A DNA stretch of 64,000 nucleotides from Candidatus Aegiribacteria sp. MLS_C (GTDB lineage: Bacteria; Fermentibacterota; Fermentibacteria; Fermentibacterales; JCC-6): positions 62,001 through 126,000 of the forward strand of contig LQBI01000001.1 in assembly GCA_002030045.1 (NCBI GenBank). The letters run 5' to 3'. The notes beneath the pieces were generated by a model, which was given only the letters and a program-made list of their open reading frames with translations, did no database searches and had not been told where the DNA came from. The position numbers were made by a program, and so were the translations under genes. This document shows, piece by piece, positions 33,479 through 41,903 of the stretch (its first letter is position 1; every line of letters begins with the position of its first letter).

Positions 33479-34759
33479 ATGGGTCTGCTGGCCCAGATCT
33501 ACGAATTCCGCCACAGAATAATGAGCGTCGGTTTCCCCGCCCTTGTCAGCCGGGGGAGCATGGTGATCTGGGGCTTCGTTACCATCTTCATCATCAGGGT
33601 ACTTCCCGAGGAAGCCTACGCCATATACGCGGTGGCCAGGAGCCTGGAGATGTTCGGCATCCTCCTGGGCGGCGGCTTCATACACCAGGCAATAATGAAG
33701 ATGTCCGCGGAGGGCGACACCGACAGGGAAAAGAGGCTGGCCAACGCCGGCATTCTCATGGCGCTGATTTTCGCCGGGTTCTCCGCAGTCCTGATAACAG
33801 CCGGCGGAGGCCTTCTGCAGTCCTTCTACGGGTCCATGGACCTCTCCGGAATACCCCTGCTTCTGGCGGGAGTCGTGGTAAGCAACACCATCAGCGGCCT
33901 GCCCAGGAGCCTGCTCATCTCGAAGCACCTCACGAGGCAGGTGATGTATTCCGACCTCCTCCAGTTCATCGTAAAGAGCGGCATAATCGGAGTCCTTCTG
34001 CTGGCCGGGACCCTGCGTACGGCCCACCAGATATTCATCGCGGCGATCATCGCCAACACCCTGGCTTTCCTGATGAGTTCCTGGCTGGCCGGGGGCCTGT
34101 TCTTCCCCGCACTGGGAGTCCGGCTCAACGGAATCGGGGAGGTCATGAAGTACGCCATCATAACCCTGGGTACCTCCCTTGCGAACTTCATATACTCAAG
34201 GACCGACATACTGATGCTGGGAAAGATAGCCCCGGACGATGTCGCCGCCTACGGGGCCTCCAGGTCCCTTTCCGGGATGATACTGGTAGTGGTCTCCGCC
34301 GCGAACATGGTCCTCCTGCCGCTGGTATCCAAGATGTGGAGCCAGGGCCGGAGGGACGAAATACTGCCCAGGGTCTGGAGCACCGTACTGCTGGCGGAGG
34401 TCCTGATGGCCCCGGTGATACTGCTATATGTTATTTTTCCGAGACAGCTCATGGACCTCATATACAGCGGGAAGTACAACGACGGATGGCCCATCATGCT
34501 GGTTCTCGGCGCCCTGGCTGTGGTAAGACCCCTGGGTAGCTTCTTCTCCACCGCCTCTGCGGCGATGGGCAAGCCACAGTACTCCCTCTACAGCGTCGTC
34601 ATTTCCTCCATCTTCAATATAGGCATGAACTTCGTCCTGATCCCCAGGATGGGCGGATTCGGCGCGTCCCTGGCCACGGCAGCAGCCGTGGTGTTCGGCA
34701 CCATCTGGGTGATGTGGGCAACTTCAAGGTACATCGAACGCGAACGGCACCCTTCCTAG
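33479..34759 (+). CDS. Polysaccharide flippase (Wzx-like)
   Basis: The 426-residue product is highly hydrophobic with about twelve membrane helices and belongs to the polysaccharide transporter/MVF-type flippases. Typical pieces are GFPALVSRGSMVIWGF in the first helix, YSRTDILMLGKIAPDDVAAYGASRSL in the middle and FVLIPRMGGFGASLATAAA near the end. It would move lipid-linked sugar units across the inner membrane. The ATG at 33479 follows the glycosyltransferase stop at once. Longer in-frame starts lie inside that gene. Confidence 0.88.
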   Translation: MGLLAQIYEFRHRIMSVGFPALVSRGSMVIWGFVTIFIIRVLPEEAYAIYAVARSLEMFGILLGGGFIHQAIMKMSAEGDTDREKRLANAGILMALIFAGFSAVLITAGGGLLQSFYGSMDLSGIPLLLAGVVVSNTISGLPRSLLISKHLTRQVMYSDLLQFIVKSGIIGVLLLAGTLRTAHQIFIAAIIANTLAFLMSSWLAGGLFFPALGVRLNGIGEVMKYAIITLGTSLANFIYSRTDILMLGKIAPDDVAAYGASRSLSGMILVVVSAANMVLLPLVSKMWSQGRRDEILPRVWSTVLLAEVLMAPVILLYVIFPRQLMDLIYSGKYNDGWPIMLVLGALAVVRPLGSFFSTASAAMGKPQYSLYSVVISSIFNIGMNFVLIPRMGGFGASLATAAAVVFGTIWVMWATSRYIERERHPS

Positions 34760-34821
34760 CCCCGGGAGAACCGGCGGTCCGGGCCATGACGCCTCCGCCT
34801 TTTGTATATTCCGGTCCGAAT

Positions 34822-34851
34822 GGAACAGAACCCGGCCGCTGTGTGTATAAA
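34822..34851 (+). promoter_or_regulatory. Possible promoter for ridA-tol-pal
   Basis: GGAACA at 34822-34827 and TATAAA at 34846-34851 are 18 bases apart. The -10 box is good and the -35 box is weak. ridA starts 52 bases later. Confidence 0.4.
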
Positions 34852-34902
34852 GTTCTGAAGACACGTCCCTCGGTCCTGCAGGAACGGAGAGAGGTGCCGC
34901 CC

Positions 34903-35292
34903 ATGAGAAAAGTCGTGATTTCATCCGGAGCGCCTCGTCCCATCGGGGCCTACAGTCAGGCCGTGGTGGCAGGAGGCATGCTCTACACCGCCGGCCAGAT
35001 AGGCATCGACCCGGCCAGCGGGGAGCTGGTTCCCGGTGCAGGCGCCCAGACCAGGCGCGCAATGGAGAACATCCGTTCCATACTGGAGGAAGCCGGTACC
35101 GGCCTTGACCTGGCAGTCAAAGTGAGCATCTATATTACCGACATGTCAGATTTTGCCGTTGTCAATGAGGTTTTTTCCGAACTGATGGAAGAGCCATGGC
35201 CGGCCCGTTCCGTAGTCGAGGTTTCGGCCCTGCCGAAGGGTGCTCTAGTGGAGATAGAGGCGGTAGCTCAGATTAAGGAGGATCATCGGTGA
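34903..35292 (+). CDS. ridA: RidA-family enamine/imine deaminase
   Basis: RidA hydrolyses reactive 2-aminoacrylate made by PLP enzymes such as threonine dehydratase. The 129-residue product has the family signature GAYSQAVVAGGMLYTAGQIGIDPASG, here cited by its key residues, and the catalytic arginine in PARSVVEV followed by the glutamate in EIEAVA. The ATG at 34903 follows a GAGAGGTG site. The stop overlaps the tolQ start (GTGA), so it heads the Tol-Pal operon. It has no known role in that system. Confidence 0.93.
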   Translation: MRKVVISSGAPRPIGAYSQAVVAGGMLYTAGQIGIDPASGELVPGAGAQTRRAMENIRSILEEAGTGLDLAVKVSIYITDMSDFAVVNEVFSELMEEPWPARSVVEVSALPKGALVEIEAVAQIKEDHR

Positions 35293-35957
35293 TCGGTCAG
35301 GTCCTTGGAGTGGTTGCCAGTGCGGACCTCGTGACCAAGCTCATCCTGGTGGCAATAGCCGTGCTGTCCGTAGGATCATGGGCGGTGGCCATCGCCAAGA
35401 TACGCGAGTTCAGGACCATTCTGAGCTCATCCAAGACTTTCATGGACGCGCTCCGCGCAACGGGTAGACCCCCGGGGGGCGATTTCTGGAACCGGAGCAG
35501 CGAGGTTGGACCCCTGGCGAGGATGTACGCCGAGGCCGGCAGATTCCTGCAGCGAAGGAGGGACAGGGGCATCACCGACCCGTTATCTCCGCAGGAGGTC
35601 AGCAGCCTCACCAGCGCACTGGAGAGGGAGGCCGGAGAGGACCTGGCTCAGAGAGAGAGGAACATCGGCTTCCTTGCTACTGTGACAAGCGTATCCCCCC
35701 TGCTGGGACTCCTCGGCACCGTATGGGGCGTCCTCACAAGCTTCATCGGAATGAAGGAACTGGGAGTGGCTGACCTCAGCGCCGTCGGCTCGGGTATCGC
35801 AGCAGCTCTTACGACCACTGTGGCGGGGCTCCTTGCGGCCATTCCCGCCAACGTTTTCCACAACTTCGTGGTAGGCAGGATCAACTCCCTGGCCGGTGAT
35901 ATGGACAGGTTCCTGTCAGAGCTTGTGGACGTTTGCAGGAGGGGAAGCCTGGAATGA
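35289..35957 (+). CDS. tolQ: TolQ/ExbB/MotA-family proton channel
   Basis: TolQ forms a pentameric inner-membrane channel that uses the proton gradient with TolR. The 222-residue product has three membrane helices. The conserved region LLGLLGTVWGVLTSFIGM and the later AVGSGIAAALTTTVAGLLAAIPANVFHN carry the threonines and glycines of the family. It starts with a GTG that overlaps ridA. Context (tolR, tolA, tolB, pal and cpoB in order) supports TolQ rather than ExbB. Confidence 0.92.
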   Translation: MIGQVLGVVASADLVTKLILVAIAVLSVGSWAVAIAKIREFRTILSSSKTFMDALRATGRPPGGDFWNRSSEVGPLARMYAEAGRFLQRRRDRGITDPLSPQEVSSLTSALEREAGEDLAQRERNIGFLATVTSVSPLLGLLGTVWGVLTSFIGMKELGVADLSAVGSGIAAALTTTVAGLLAAIPANVFHNFVVGRINSLAGDMDRFLSELVDVCRRGSLE

Positions 35958-36379
35958 TCAGGACCAGGTACACCCGCTTTTCCGGTATCAACGTGACCAA
36001 CCTTGTGGACGTGACCATGGTCCTGCTCGTGATATTCATGCTCACATCGCCTGTCATGCAGCGCAGCGCCGACGTCACGCCTCCGTCGTCCAGTCAGGGC
36101 AGGATAGTGAACAGCCTCGACCCGGGAGAATCCCTCATCGTAGAGATCGATGCCTACGGGAACCTGTCGGTATCCGGCGAGCCCGTTCTCATGGAGGAGC
36201 TGGAGACCCTGTCCGAGGCCGCCTTCCGGTCGGGAAGGACGGAAGCCTTCGTCAGGGCGGACAGGGATGTCCGTTACGAGGTCGTGGCCAACGCGCTCAC
36301 CAGGCTCGGCGGCGGCGGCTACCTTAGCGTGGGACTGATACAGGAGAGCAGAGGGACAGAGGAAGTGGAGGTCCCGTGA
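35954..36379 (+). CDS. tolR: TolR/ExbD-family protein
   Basis: TolR is the stator partner of TolQ with a single N-terminal membrane helix. The 141-residue product shows NVTNLVDVTMVLLVIFMLT, in which the Asp is the proton-carrying residue. A periplasmic part of about 100 residues follows. The ATG at 35954 overlaps the tolQ stop (ATGA), and its stop overlaps the tolA GTG, so translation of the three is probably coupled. Confidence 0.92.
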   Translation: MIRTRYTRFSGINVTNLVDVTMVLLVIFMLTSPVMQRSADVTPPSSSQGRIVNSLDPGESLIVEIDAYGNLSVSGEPVLMEELETLSEAAFRSGRTEAFVRADRDVRYEVVANALTRLGGGGYLSVGLIQESRGTEEVEVP

Positions 36380-37125
36380 CCGGTTTCACTGACCATGAGG
36401 AACTGAAGGGGAGGGATTACTCCCCCCGCAGGCGGGACTACATAGCGGCCGGGGCCGGACATATCCTCCTGCTGCTGATAGGCGCCTTTACCTTCTCCGG
36501 GGGCGCTTCCCCGCTCACCGGCGGCGAGGACGCCATCATGGTGCGAATGGTCACCACCGGAACGACGGAGGTCTACCGCGAGGATGCAACCGTGCAGGAG
36601 GAGATGCAGCAGAACCCTCAGGAGACGCAGGAGGAGTCCGTGATTCCGGAGGAGGTACCGGAGGAGATTCAGGAGGTTCCCGGGGAGGTTCAGGAGGAGG
36701 TCCCGGAAGATGTCCAGGAAGTTCCCGAGGATGTGCAGGAGGAGATCACGGAAGATGTCCAGGAAGTTCCCGAGGATGTGCAGGAGGTTCCCGAGGATTT
36801 GCAGGAGGAGAACGACGGTTTTGCTGCCGTGAGTTCCATGGGCGATGCCGGAGCCGGGGCTCCCGGTCCGGGGACCTATGAGTCCAGGGTATTCAACGCG
36901 GTCAGGCGCGGATACCGGACGTCCGTCACGCCGCTTCAGTCGTACAGGATCATACTGACGGTCCTTCCCGACGGGTCAACCCAGGTGGAGGTGGTCAGGA
37001 AGAGCGGCACCTCGGCATTCGACAGGGCGGTGGAGAACGCCATAGCAATGGCTCAGATACCGCCCATGCCCCCGGGCAGGGCCGCACCCGCCGTGATCAA
37101 TATCGAATTCCTGGGACCGGAGTGA
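36376..37125 (+). CDS. tolA: TolA/TonB-like energy transducer
   Basis: The 249-residue product has one membrane helix (about residues 24-45). A long acidic spacer (about 68-145) is built from repeats of the type VPEDVQE, and the C-terminus is TonB-like (ILTVLPDGSTQVEVVRKSG, then FDRAVENAIAMAQIPPMP). It would span the periplasm and link TolQR to TolB and Pal. The spacer is short and Pro/Glu-rich instead of the long alanine-lysine helix of E. coli TolA, closer to a TonB style. Its position decides the name. Confidence 0.85.
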   Translation: MTGFTDHEELKGRDYSPRRRDYIAAGAGHILLLLIGAFTFSGGASPLTGGEDAIMVRMVTTGTTEVYREDATVQEEMQQNPQETQEESVIPEEVPEEIQEVPGEVQEEVPEDVQEVPEDVQEEITEDVQEVPEDVQEVPEDLQEENDGFAAVSSMGDAGAGAPGPGTYESRVFNAVRRGYRTSVTPLQSYRIILTVLPDGSTQVEVVRKSGTSAFDRAVENAIAMAQIPPMPPGRAAPAVINIEFLGPE

Positions 37126-37129
37126 TCGA

Positions 37130-38308
37130 ATGAGGTATTCCTGCACGGTGTTCCTCGTGATCGCAGCGGCCGGGGCCGCTGACTTCATACCGATGACCCC
37201 GGTAGGCGCCGAGTGCATTCCAGTATCACTGGAGGTCACCGGTGACCGCGACCTGGCTGGGACCGCCCGTGAGCAGATAGGCGACGACATCGACTTCTCG
37301 GGTCTTCTCGTGACCTCCGATGACGGATATGCGGAAGCCCGGATAGATGTGTCCCGCACTCCGGACGGTTACAGCATGAGGACCAGAGTCAGCTCCGGCG
37401 GCGAGCCTCTGATGACCAGGAGCTACACCGGGGAGAATATCTACTCCCTCTGCCACGCCTTCTCGGACGACCTCGTATACGATCTGACAGGTGAGCAGGG
37501 TATAGCCTCCACCTGGATAGCATACGTCACCAGGACCTCGGAGGGTTACTCCCTGTCGGTGAAGTCCCAGGACCCCCGGCCCGCGAGGTCGGTGATGTTC
37601 GATACCGACGTCATAACAACCCCCGCCTGGTCTCCGGACGGCGACAGGATAGTCTTCACCTCCTACCGCTCGGGCAATGCCGACCTTTGGAGCTACAGCT
37701 TCTCGGAGTCCTCCGCTGTCAAGATACTGAGCGTTCCCGGACTTAACTCCTCTCCCGCATGGAGTCCCGACGGGGCCAGCCTGGCAGTGACCCTCTCAAG
37801 GGACGGCAATTCGGACATATACCTGCTTGACCCCGAGACCTTCTCGACCACCAGACTGACGCTCAGGGAATCCATCGAGACCTCTCCGGGCTTCTCGCCC
37901 ACCGGGACACAGATAGTCTATACCAGCGACAGGATAGGTTATCCCCAGCTCTACGTCATGGACAGCGCCGGTGGGACCTCCATGAGGATGACCAGCTCCC
38001 ACGGTTACTGCGACAGCCCCTCGTGGTCCCCTGACGGTGACAGGATCGCCTATACGGCCCAGACGGGAGGGGACTTCCACATCTTCGTGATGGACGCCGA
38101 TGGAGGGAACGTGCGTCAGCTCACCTTCGACGGGACGCTCAACGAGGATCCGGTATGGGGACCCACCGGCAGGCACATCGCATTCAGCAGCGACATGGAC
38201 GGCGGCAGGGGGGTATACATGATCGAACTGAACGGTCTTACAGTGAGGAGGCTTTCGGGGGGAGGGGAGAGCTACTGTCCCACGTGGTCCCCTCTGGGTT
38301 TCAGATAG
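37130..38308 (+). CDS. tolB: Tol-Pal system protein TolB
   Basis: TolB is the periplasmic beta-propeller that links Pal and TolA. The 392-residue product has a signal peptide and an N-terminal alpha/beta domain (about residues 30-150). About six propeller repeats follow, each with a WSPDG-type turn: AWSPDGDRIVFTS, AWSPDGASLAV, FSPTGTQIVYTS, SWSPDGDRIAYTA, WGPTGRHIAFSS and TWSPLGFR at the end. It follows tolA by four bases and precedes pal by 33. Confidence 0.93.
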   Translation: MRYSCTVFLVIAAAGAADFIPMTPVGAECIPVSLEVTGDRDLAGTAREQIGDDIDFSGLLVTSDDGYAEARIDVSRTPDGYSMRTRVSSGGEPLMTRSYTGENIYSLCHAFSDDLVYDLTGEQGIASTWIAYVTRTSEGYSLSVKSQDPRPARSVMFDTDVITTPAWSPDGDRIVFTSYRSGNADLWSYSFSESSAVKILSVPGLNSSPAWSPDGASLAVTLSRDGNSDIYLLDPETFSTTRLTLRESIETSPGFSPTGTQIVYTSDRIGYPQLYVMDSAGGTSMRMTSSHGYCDSPSWSPDGDRIAYTAQTGGDFHIFVMDADGGNVRQLTFDGTLNEDPVWGPTGRHIAFSSDMDGGRGVYMIELNGLTVRRLSGGGESYCPTWSPLGFR

Positions 38309-38341
38309 AGTGCCATAATCTTCAATGAGAGGATCTGAAAC

Positions 38342-38884
38342 ATGAGATTCAGGTATTCCGTTATCATCGTTGCCTTGGTACTGGCGGCGTCATCAGCCAT
38401 GTTCTCGGGCTGCAGGCCTGACGATACCACTCCCGACGGCCCTGACACAACCGCAGTGGTAATTGATGAAGTGCCGGACACGCTCGTAGGGGTCTGGGAG
38501 TCTGACACCCTGGAAGCCTACAACGATATGCTCATGATGCACCAGGACAACCTGGACGATGTGTTTTTCGAGTACGACAGCTATGAACTCTCACAGGGCG
38601 CCCTGGACATACTGATGGAGAACGCCGCCTACATCATGGACACCCGGGACTACAGGGTGCTTATCGAGGGACACTGCGACGAGAGGGGCACTATAGACTA
38701 CAACCTTTCCCTGGGAGAGAAGAGGGCCAAGGCTGTCTATGACTACCTGGTGAACTACGGGATTTCCCGCGACCGTCTCGAGTACATAAGCTACGGCAAG
38801 GAAAGACCCTTCGACCCCGGTCACAACGAGCAGGCATGGACCATGAACAGAAGGGCCCACTTCAGAGTCCTTCCGGGGAACTGA
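38342..38884 (+). CDS. pal: Peptidoglycan-associated lipoprotein Pal
   Basis: Pal ties the outer membrane to peptidoglycan. The 180-residue product has a lipoprotein signal with lipobox FSGC and a Pro/Thr-rich linker. The OmpA domain shows VFFEYDSYELS, LIEGHCDERGTIDYNLSLGEKRA and YGKERPFDPGHNEQAWTMNRRAHF, described by their landmarks. The diaminopimelate-binding Asp and Arg are in the usual places. It sits in a complete tolQRAB-pal-cpoB order. AGAGGATC precedes the ATG. Confidence 0.95.
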   Translation: MRFRYSVIIVALVLAASSAMFSGCRPDDTTPDGPDTTAVVIDEVPDTLVGVWESDTLEAYNDMLMMHQDNLDDVFFEYDSYELSQGALDILMENAAYIMDTRDYRVLIEGHCDERGTIDYNLSLGEKRAKAVYDYLVNYGISRDRLEYISYGKERPFDPGHNEQAWTMNRRAHFRVLPGN

Positions 38885-38886
38885 CC

Positions 38887-39567
38887 ATGACCGGGCCGGC
38901 CGTGGTGATCACAGCAGCCTCGCTCCTGCTGACCGGATGCCTGGGATTCTGGGTGCATACTCCAGCAGAGATCGAAAGCATTCAATCGGATCAGCTGGTT
39001 ATGAAGTCGGACCTGGAGGCTCTCTCGCAGGCGATGGCCGCCAACGAGACACTCCTGAGGGGACTGCAGGCCCAGTCGGGGAGCAGGACTTCGGACCTTA
39101 TAGAGAGACTTTCGGCGCTGGCGGAGGAGCTGGACATGGCACTGATGCGCCTCAACAGCACATCGGGCCCCGCTGCGACGGTACAGGACACCGCAGCGGG
39201 TCCGGGGGCCCAGCTTCTCTTCGACGAGGCCTACAGACAGTTTCAGCAGGGCAGCTTCGATATAGCCGCCAGGGGTTTCCTCGAACTGCACGATGAATAC
39301 CCCGCCTCCTCCCTGGCTGACGATGCTCTCTACTACATGGCCATATGCTGGGAGGAAGACGGTTCCGCCCACAGGGCAATTGAGGATCTCGTGGCTCTCT
39401 ATTACATGTATCCAGGGTCCGAATGGGCCCCGGGAGCACTGTTCCGGGCGGCGGACATCTACGATGCGCATGGAGCCAGGGGTGAGCGGGACAGGCTTTT
39501 CGACCTGCTTCTGAACAGGTACCCGGAGTCGGACGAAGCCGCACTCGTAAGGGAACTGCAGCAGTGA
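38887..39567 (+). CDS. cpoB: CpoB/YbgF-like TPR lipoprotein
   Basis: CpoB coordinates outer-membrane constriction with peptidoglycan synthesis. The 226-residue product has a lipoprotein signal with lipobox LTGC (E. coli CpoB is instead soluble). A coiled-coil part (about residues 35-95) is followed by TPR repeats: FDEAYRQFQQGSFDIAARGFLELHDEYPASSLADDALYYMA and a second copy, cited by landmarks. The ATG at 38887 follows pal by two bases. The last ten codons, with the stop, are the first part of a 46-base repeat that is copied three more times downstream. Confidence 0.87.
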   Translation: MTGPAVVITAASLLLTGCLGFWVHTPAEIESIQSDQLVMKSDLEALSQAMAANETLLRGLQAQSGSRTSDLIERLSALAEELDMALMRLNSTSGPAATVQDTAAGPGAQLLFDEAYRQFQQGSFDIAARGFLELHDEYPASSLADDALYYMAICWEEDGSAHRAIEDLVALYYMYPGSEWAPGALFRAADIYDAHGARGERDRLFDLLLNRYPESDEAALVRELQQ

Positions 39568-39720
39568 TCCGAGTGCTTCCGAGGCCGCACTCGTAAGGGA
39601 ACTGCAGCAGTGATCCGAGTGCTTCCGAAGCCGCACTCGTAAGGGAACTGCAGCAGTGATCCGAGTGCTTCCGAGGCCGCACTCGTAAGGGAACTGCAGC
39701 AGTGACTCGAGTGCCTGCGA
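39538..39720 (+). repeat. Four tandem copies of a 46-base repeat made from the cpoB 3' end
   Basis: The units lie at 39538-39583, 39584-39629, 39630-39675 and 39676-39720, the last one shortened and altered. Each has the final 30 bases of cpoB including its TGA (at 39565-39567 in unit 1) plus 16 further bases. Units 2 and 3 differ from unit 1 at one or two positions. As 46 is not a multiple of three, later copies would be read in other frames. There are no spacers. Confidence 0.95.
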
Positions 39721-39808
39721 TCCGTTCGCACAGGTGGGCTGCGGAAGAAGGCGATCACTCTGAACCGCCTGGGAAACTGCCCCGTTCATGTCCCGAACTT
39801 CAGCAGCT

Positions 39809-39837
39809 TTGACGAAAATACCGCCGGTAGGCATATT
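39809..39837 (+). promoter_or_regulatory. Promoter for tRNA-Leu(UAG) and the tig operon
   Basis: TTGACG at 39809-39814 and CATATT at 39832-39837 are 17 bases apart. The tRNA begins at 39863, about 20 bases after the expected start. It is the only clear promoter before tig, so the tRNA and the chaperone-protease genes may share a transcript. Confidence 0.65.
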
Positions 39838-39862
39838 TGCAGGTTATCAGAGCAATATCGCT

Positions 39863-39948
39863 GCGGGAGTGGCGGAATTGGCAGACGCGCCAGATTTAGG
39901 ATCTGGTAAGCATCGCTTGTGGGGGTTCAAGTCCCCCCTCTCGCACCA
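39863..39948 (+). tRNA. tRNA-Leu, anticodon UAG
   Basis: An 86-base class II tRNA with encoded CCA. The acceptor stem GCGGGAG pairs with CTCTCGC with one G-U pair. The anticodon stem CCAGA/TCTGG holds the loop TTTAGGA, giving anticodon TAG. The T stem is GGGGG/CCCCC around TTCAAGT. This tRNA reads CTA and, by wobble, other CTN codons. Trigger factor starts 28 bases after its end. Confidence 0.95.
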
Positions 39949-39975
39949 CTTCGTTCTAACAACGGGAAGAAATCC

Positions 39976-41271
39976 ATGTACGAAATCTTGAAGTCAGATG
40001 GGAACAGGAGGACCGTCCGTTTCACGGAGACCACCGAGAAAGTGGACAGGCTCTTTGCGAAGATCAGGAAACAGATCGCAAGGGACCTCTCCCTGCCGGG
40101 TTTCCGTCCCGGCAGGGTACCGCGGTCGATCGTAGACAGGCAGTACGGAAACATCATAAAGGCCGAGGTGGCTGACACGATCAGGCAGGAGCTCACTTCC
40201 GGTATGCTGGACGAACAGGACTGGATCCTGGACGACAGCGATGCCGAGGGAGAGCCGGGAATGCCGGTGGAGGGCAGTCCCTATTCCTTCGAGATGACCC
40301 TGAGCCTCTTCGAGACGCCTGCGCCTGAAGGAACCGACGGGATCGTGATCGCAGTTCCTCCTCTGGATCTTGAGGATGCCGTCGAGAAGACCCTGGACTC
40401 CTTCAGGGAGAAGATGGTCAGCTTCGAGACCGTGAAGAGGGCATCGAGGGAGGGCGATCTGGTCATGCTGGAGGCGGCTCCGCGTGAGGAGGGGGAAGAT
40501 CCTCAGGAATTCAGCGTGCGCATAGGGCATTCACACATCGGGGAGGGTTTCGACGATCTGGTGACGGGAGTGGAAGCCGGTTACACATTCTCCGCCAGGA
40601 TGATGGGGGAGGATCCCGAAGGGCAGGATACTCCCGTGCACAGTTTCACCGTCACAGGGATACGGGAACCCGTGCTTCCTGAACTGGACGACGAGTTTGC
40701 AAGGAAGGCGGCTGGTGTCGATAACCTTGAGGAACTCAGGGAAAAGGTCACGGAGAGCGTGAGGAACCGTTACGACCAGGAGATGGCCTATCACAAGGAA
40801 CGTACGATCATAGACGGCCTCCTCGATAGCAACCCGTTCGAACCGCCCCGTTACATGGTGGACAATCTCACCCGCGACTATCTTAACAGGCTCGGCGAGG
40901 AGAACCCGGATGAGAGCGCGGTAAGGGCCGCCGGTGAAATGGCTCGGGACAAGGTGAGGGAATTCCTCATCCTGAGGGCCTTTGCTGAGAAGGAAGGCAT
41001 CGAGGTGCCGCCGGAGGAGATAAAGAAGGAAAGGAGTCCCGAGGAGAGTCCGGCCTCGGTGATGGACAGGATAAGGAACAGAAAGGCACTGGAACTAATC
41101 ATCTCCAGGGCAAATATTACCGTAAAGGAACCGGATGCAGAGGATTCTCCGGAAGAGGAGGGGAGCGAAGGCACCCCATCCTGGAGATGGACGCTGGTGA
41201 AGAATATGAACACTGATGAGACCGCACCCGGTTCTGATGGAGTCGCCGGCAGCGGAGAGGGAGGATCCTGA
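39976..41271 (+). CDS. tig: Trigger factor
   Basis: Trigger factor is the ribosome-bound chaperone that meets new chains at the exit tunnel. The 431-residue product has the ribosome-binding signature [11 protein letters not shown] (about residues 42-52). A PPIase-like middle domain (about 145-240) has [13 protein letters not shown] and [18 protein letters not shown] helical C-terminal domain and a low-complexity acidic tail of about 50 residues follow. GGGAAGAAA precedes the ATG. It overlaps clpP by one base (TGATG). The tig-clpP-clpX order is widely conserved. Confidence 0.93.
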   Translation: MYEILKSDGNRRTVRFTETTEKVDRLFAKIRKQIARDLSLPGFRPGRVPRSIVDRQYGNIIKAEVADTIRQELTSGMLDEQDWILDDSDAEGEPGMPVEGSPYSFEMTLSLFETPAPEGTDGIVIAVPPLDLEDAVEKTLDSFREKMVSFETVKRASREGDLVMLEAAPREEGEDPQEFSVRIGHSHIGEGFDDLVTGVEAGYTFSARMMGEDPEGQDTPVHSFTVTGIREPVLPELDDEFARKAAGVDNLEELREKVTESVRNRYDQEMAYHKERTIIDGLLDSNPFEPPRYMVDNLTRDYLNRLGEENPDESAVRAAGEMARDKVREFLILRAFAEKEGIEVPPEEIKKERSPEESPASVMDRIRNRKALELIISRANITVKEPDAEDSPEEEGSEGTPSWRWTLVKNMNTDETAPGSDGVAGSGEGGS

Positions 41272-41858
41272 TGTCGACTTTCGTGCCTTTCGTCGTGGAG
41301 CGTGAGGGAAACAGGGAGAGGTCTTACGACATCTATTCGCGGCTCCTCAAGGAGAGGATAGTCTTCGTCGGTGATTCGCTGACGACCCAGAACGCCAGCC
41401 TCATAGTGGCCCAGCTACTGTTCCTGGAGGGCGAGGATCCCAAGAAGGACATCAACATGTACATCAGCAGTCCCGGAGGCATAGTATCCTCCGGTCTGGC
41501 CATCTACGACACGATGCAGTTCATCAAGCCACCCGTGGCGACCTTCTGCATGGGCATTGCGGCAAGCATGGCAGCGGTGCTGCTTTCGGCGGGAGAGAAG
41601 GGGAAAAGGAACATACTGCCCCACGCCAGGGTCATGATACACCAGCCCATGGGGGGCGCGCAGGGACAGGCCAGTGACATCGAGATACAGGCAAGGGAGA
41701 TACTCAAGCTCCGGGAGGAGCTCAACAGGATATTGGCACTGCACACGGGCCAGCCGCTGGAACGGATCGAGAAGGATTCGGACAGGAACTACTGGATGGA
41801 CGCCGCCGAGGCTGTGGAATACGGCATAGTCGATAACGTCCTGTCGTCCAGGGCTTGA
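41271..41858 (+). CDS. clpP: ATP-dependent Clp protease proteolytic subunit
   Basis: ClpP forms the proteolytic barrel served by ClpX. The 195-residue product has the catalytic triad Ser99 ([11 protein letters not shown]), His124 ([11 protein letters not shown]) and Asp in KDSDRNYWM. The first residues [31 protein letters not shown] are typical of the family and are given here only as landmarks. GGGAGGAT precedes the ATG. ClpX follows after 45 bases. Confidence 0.97.
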   Translation: MSTFVPFVVEREGNRERSYDIYSRLLKERIVFVGDSLTTQNASLIVAQLLFLEGEDPKKDINMYISSPGGIVSSGLAIYDTMQFIKPPVATFCMGIAASMAAVLLSAGEKGKRNILPHARVMIHQPMGGAQGQASDIEIQAREILKLREELNRILALHTGQPLERIEKDSDRNYWMDAAEAVEYGIVDNVLSSRA

Positions 41859-41903
41859 GGGTGGTCCGGGACGATGACGGATCGGAGCTGATTGGATTGG
41901 AAG

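Noticed and set aside
39538-39720. CRISPR array or integron site
   Set aside because: Units are adjacent, each contains the cpoB end, and there are no spacers or integrase gene.
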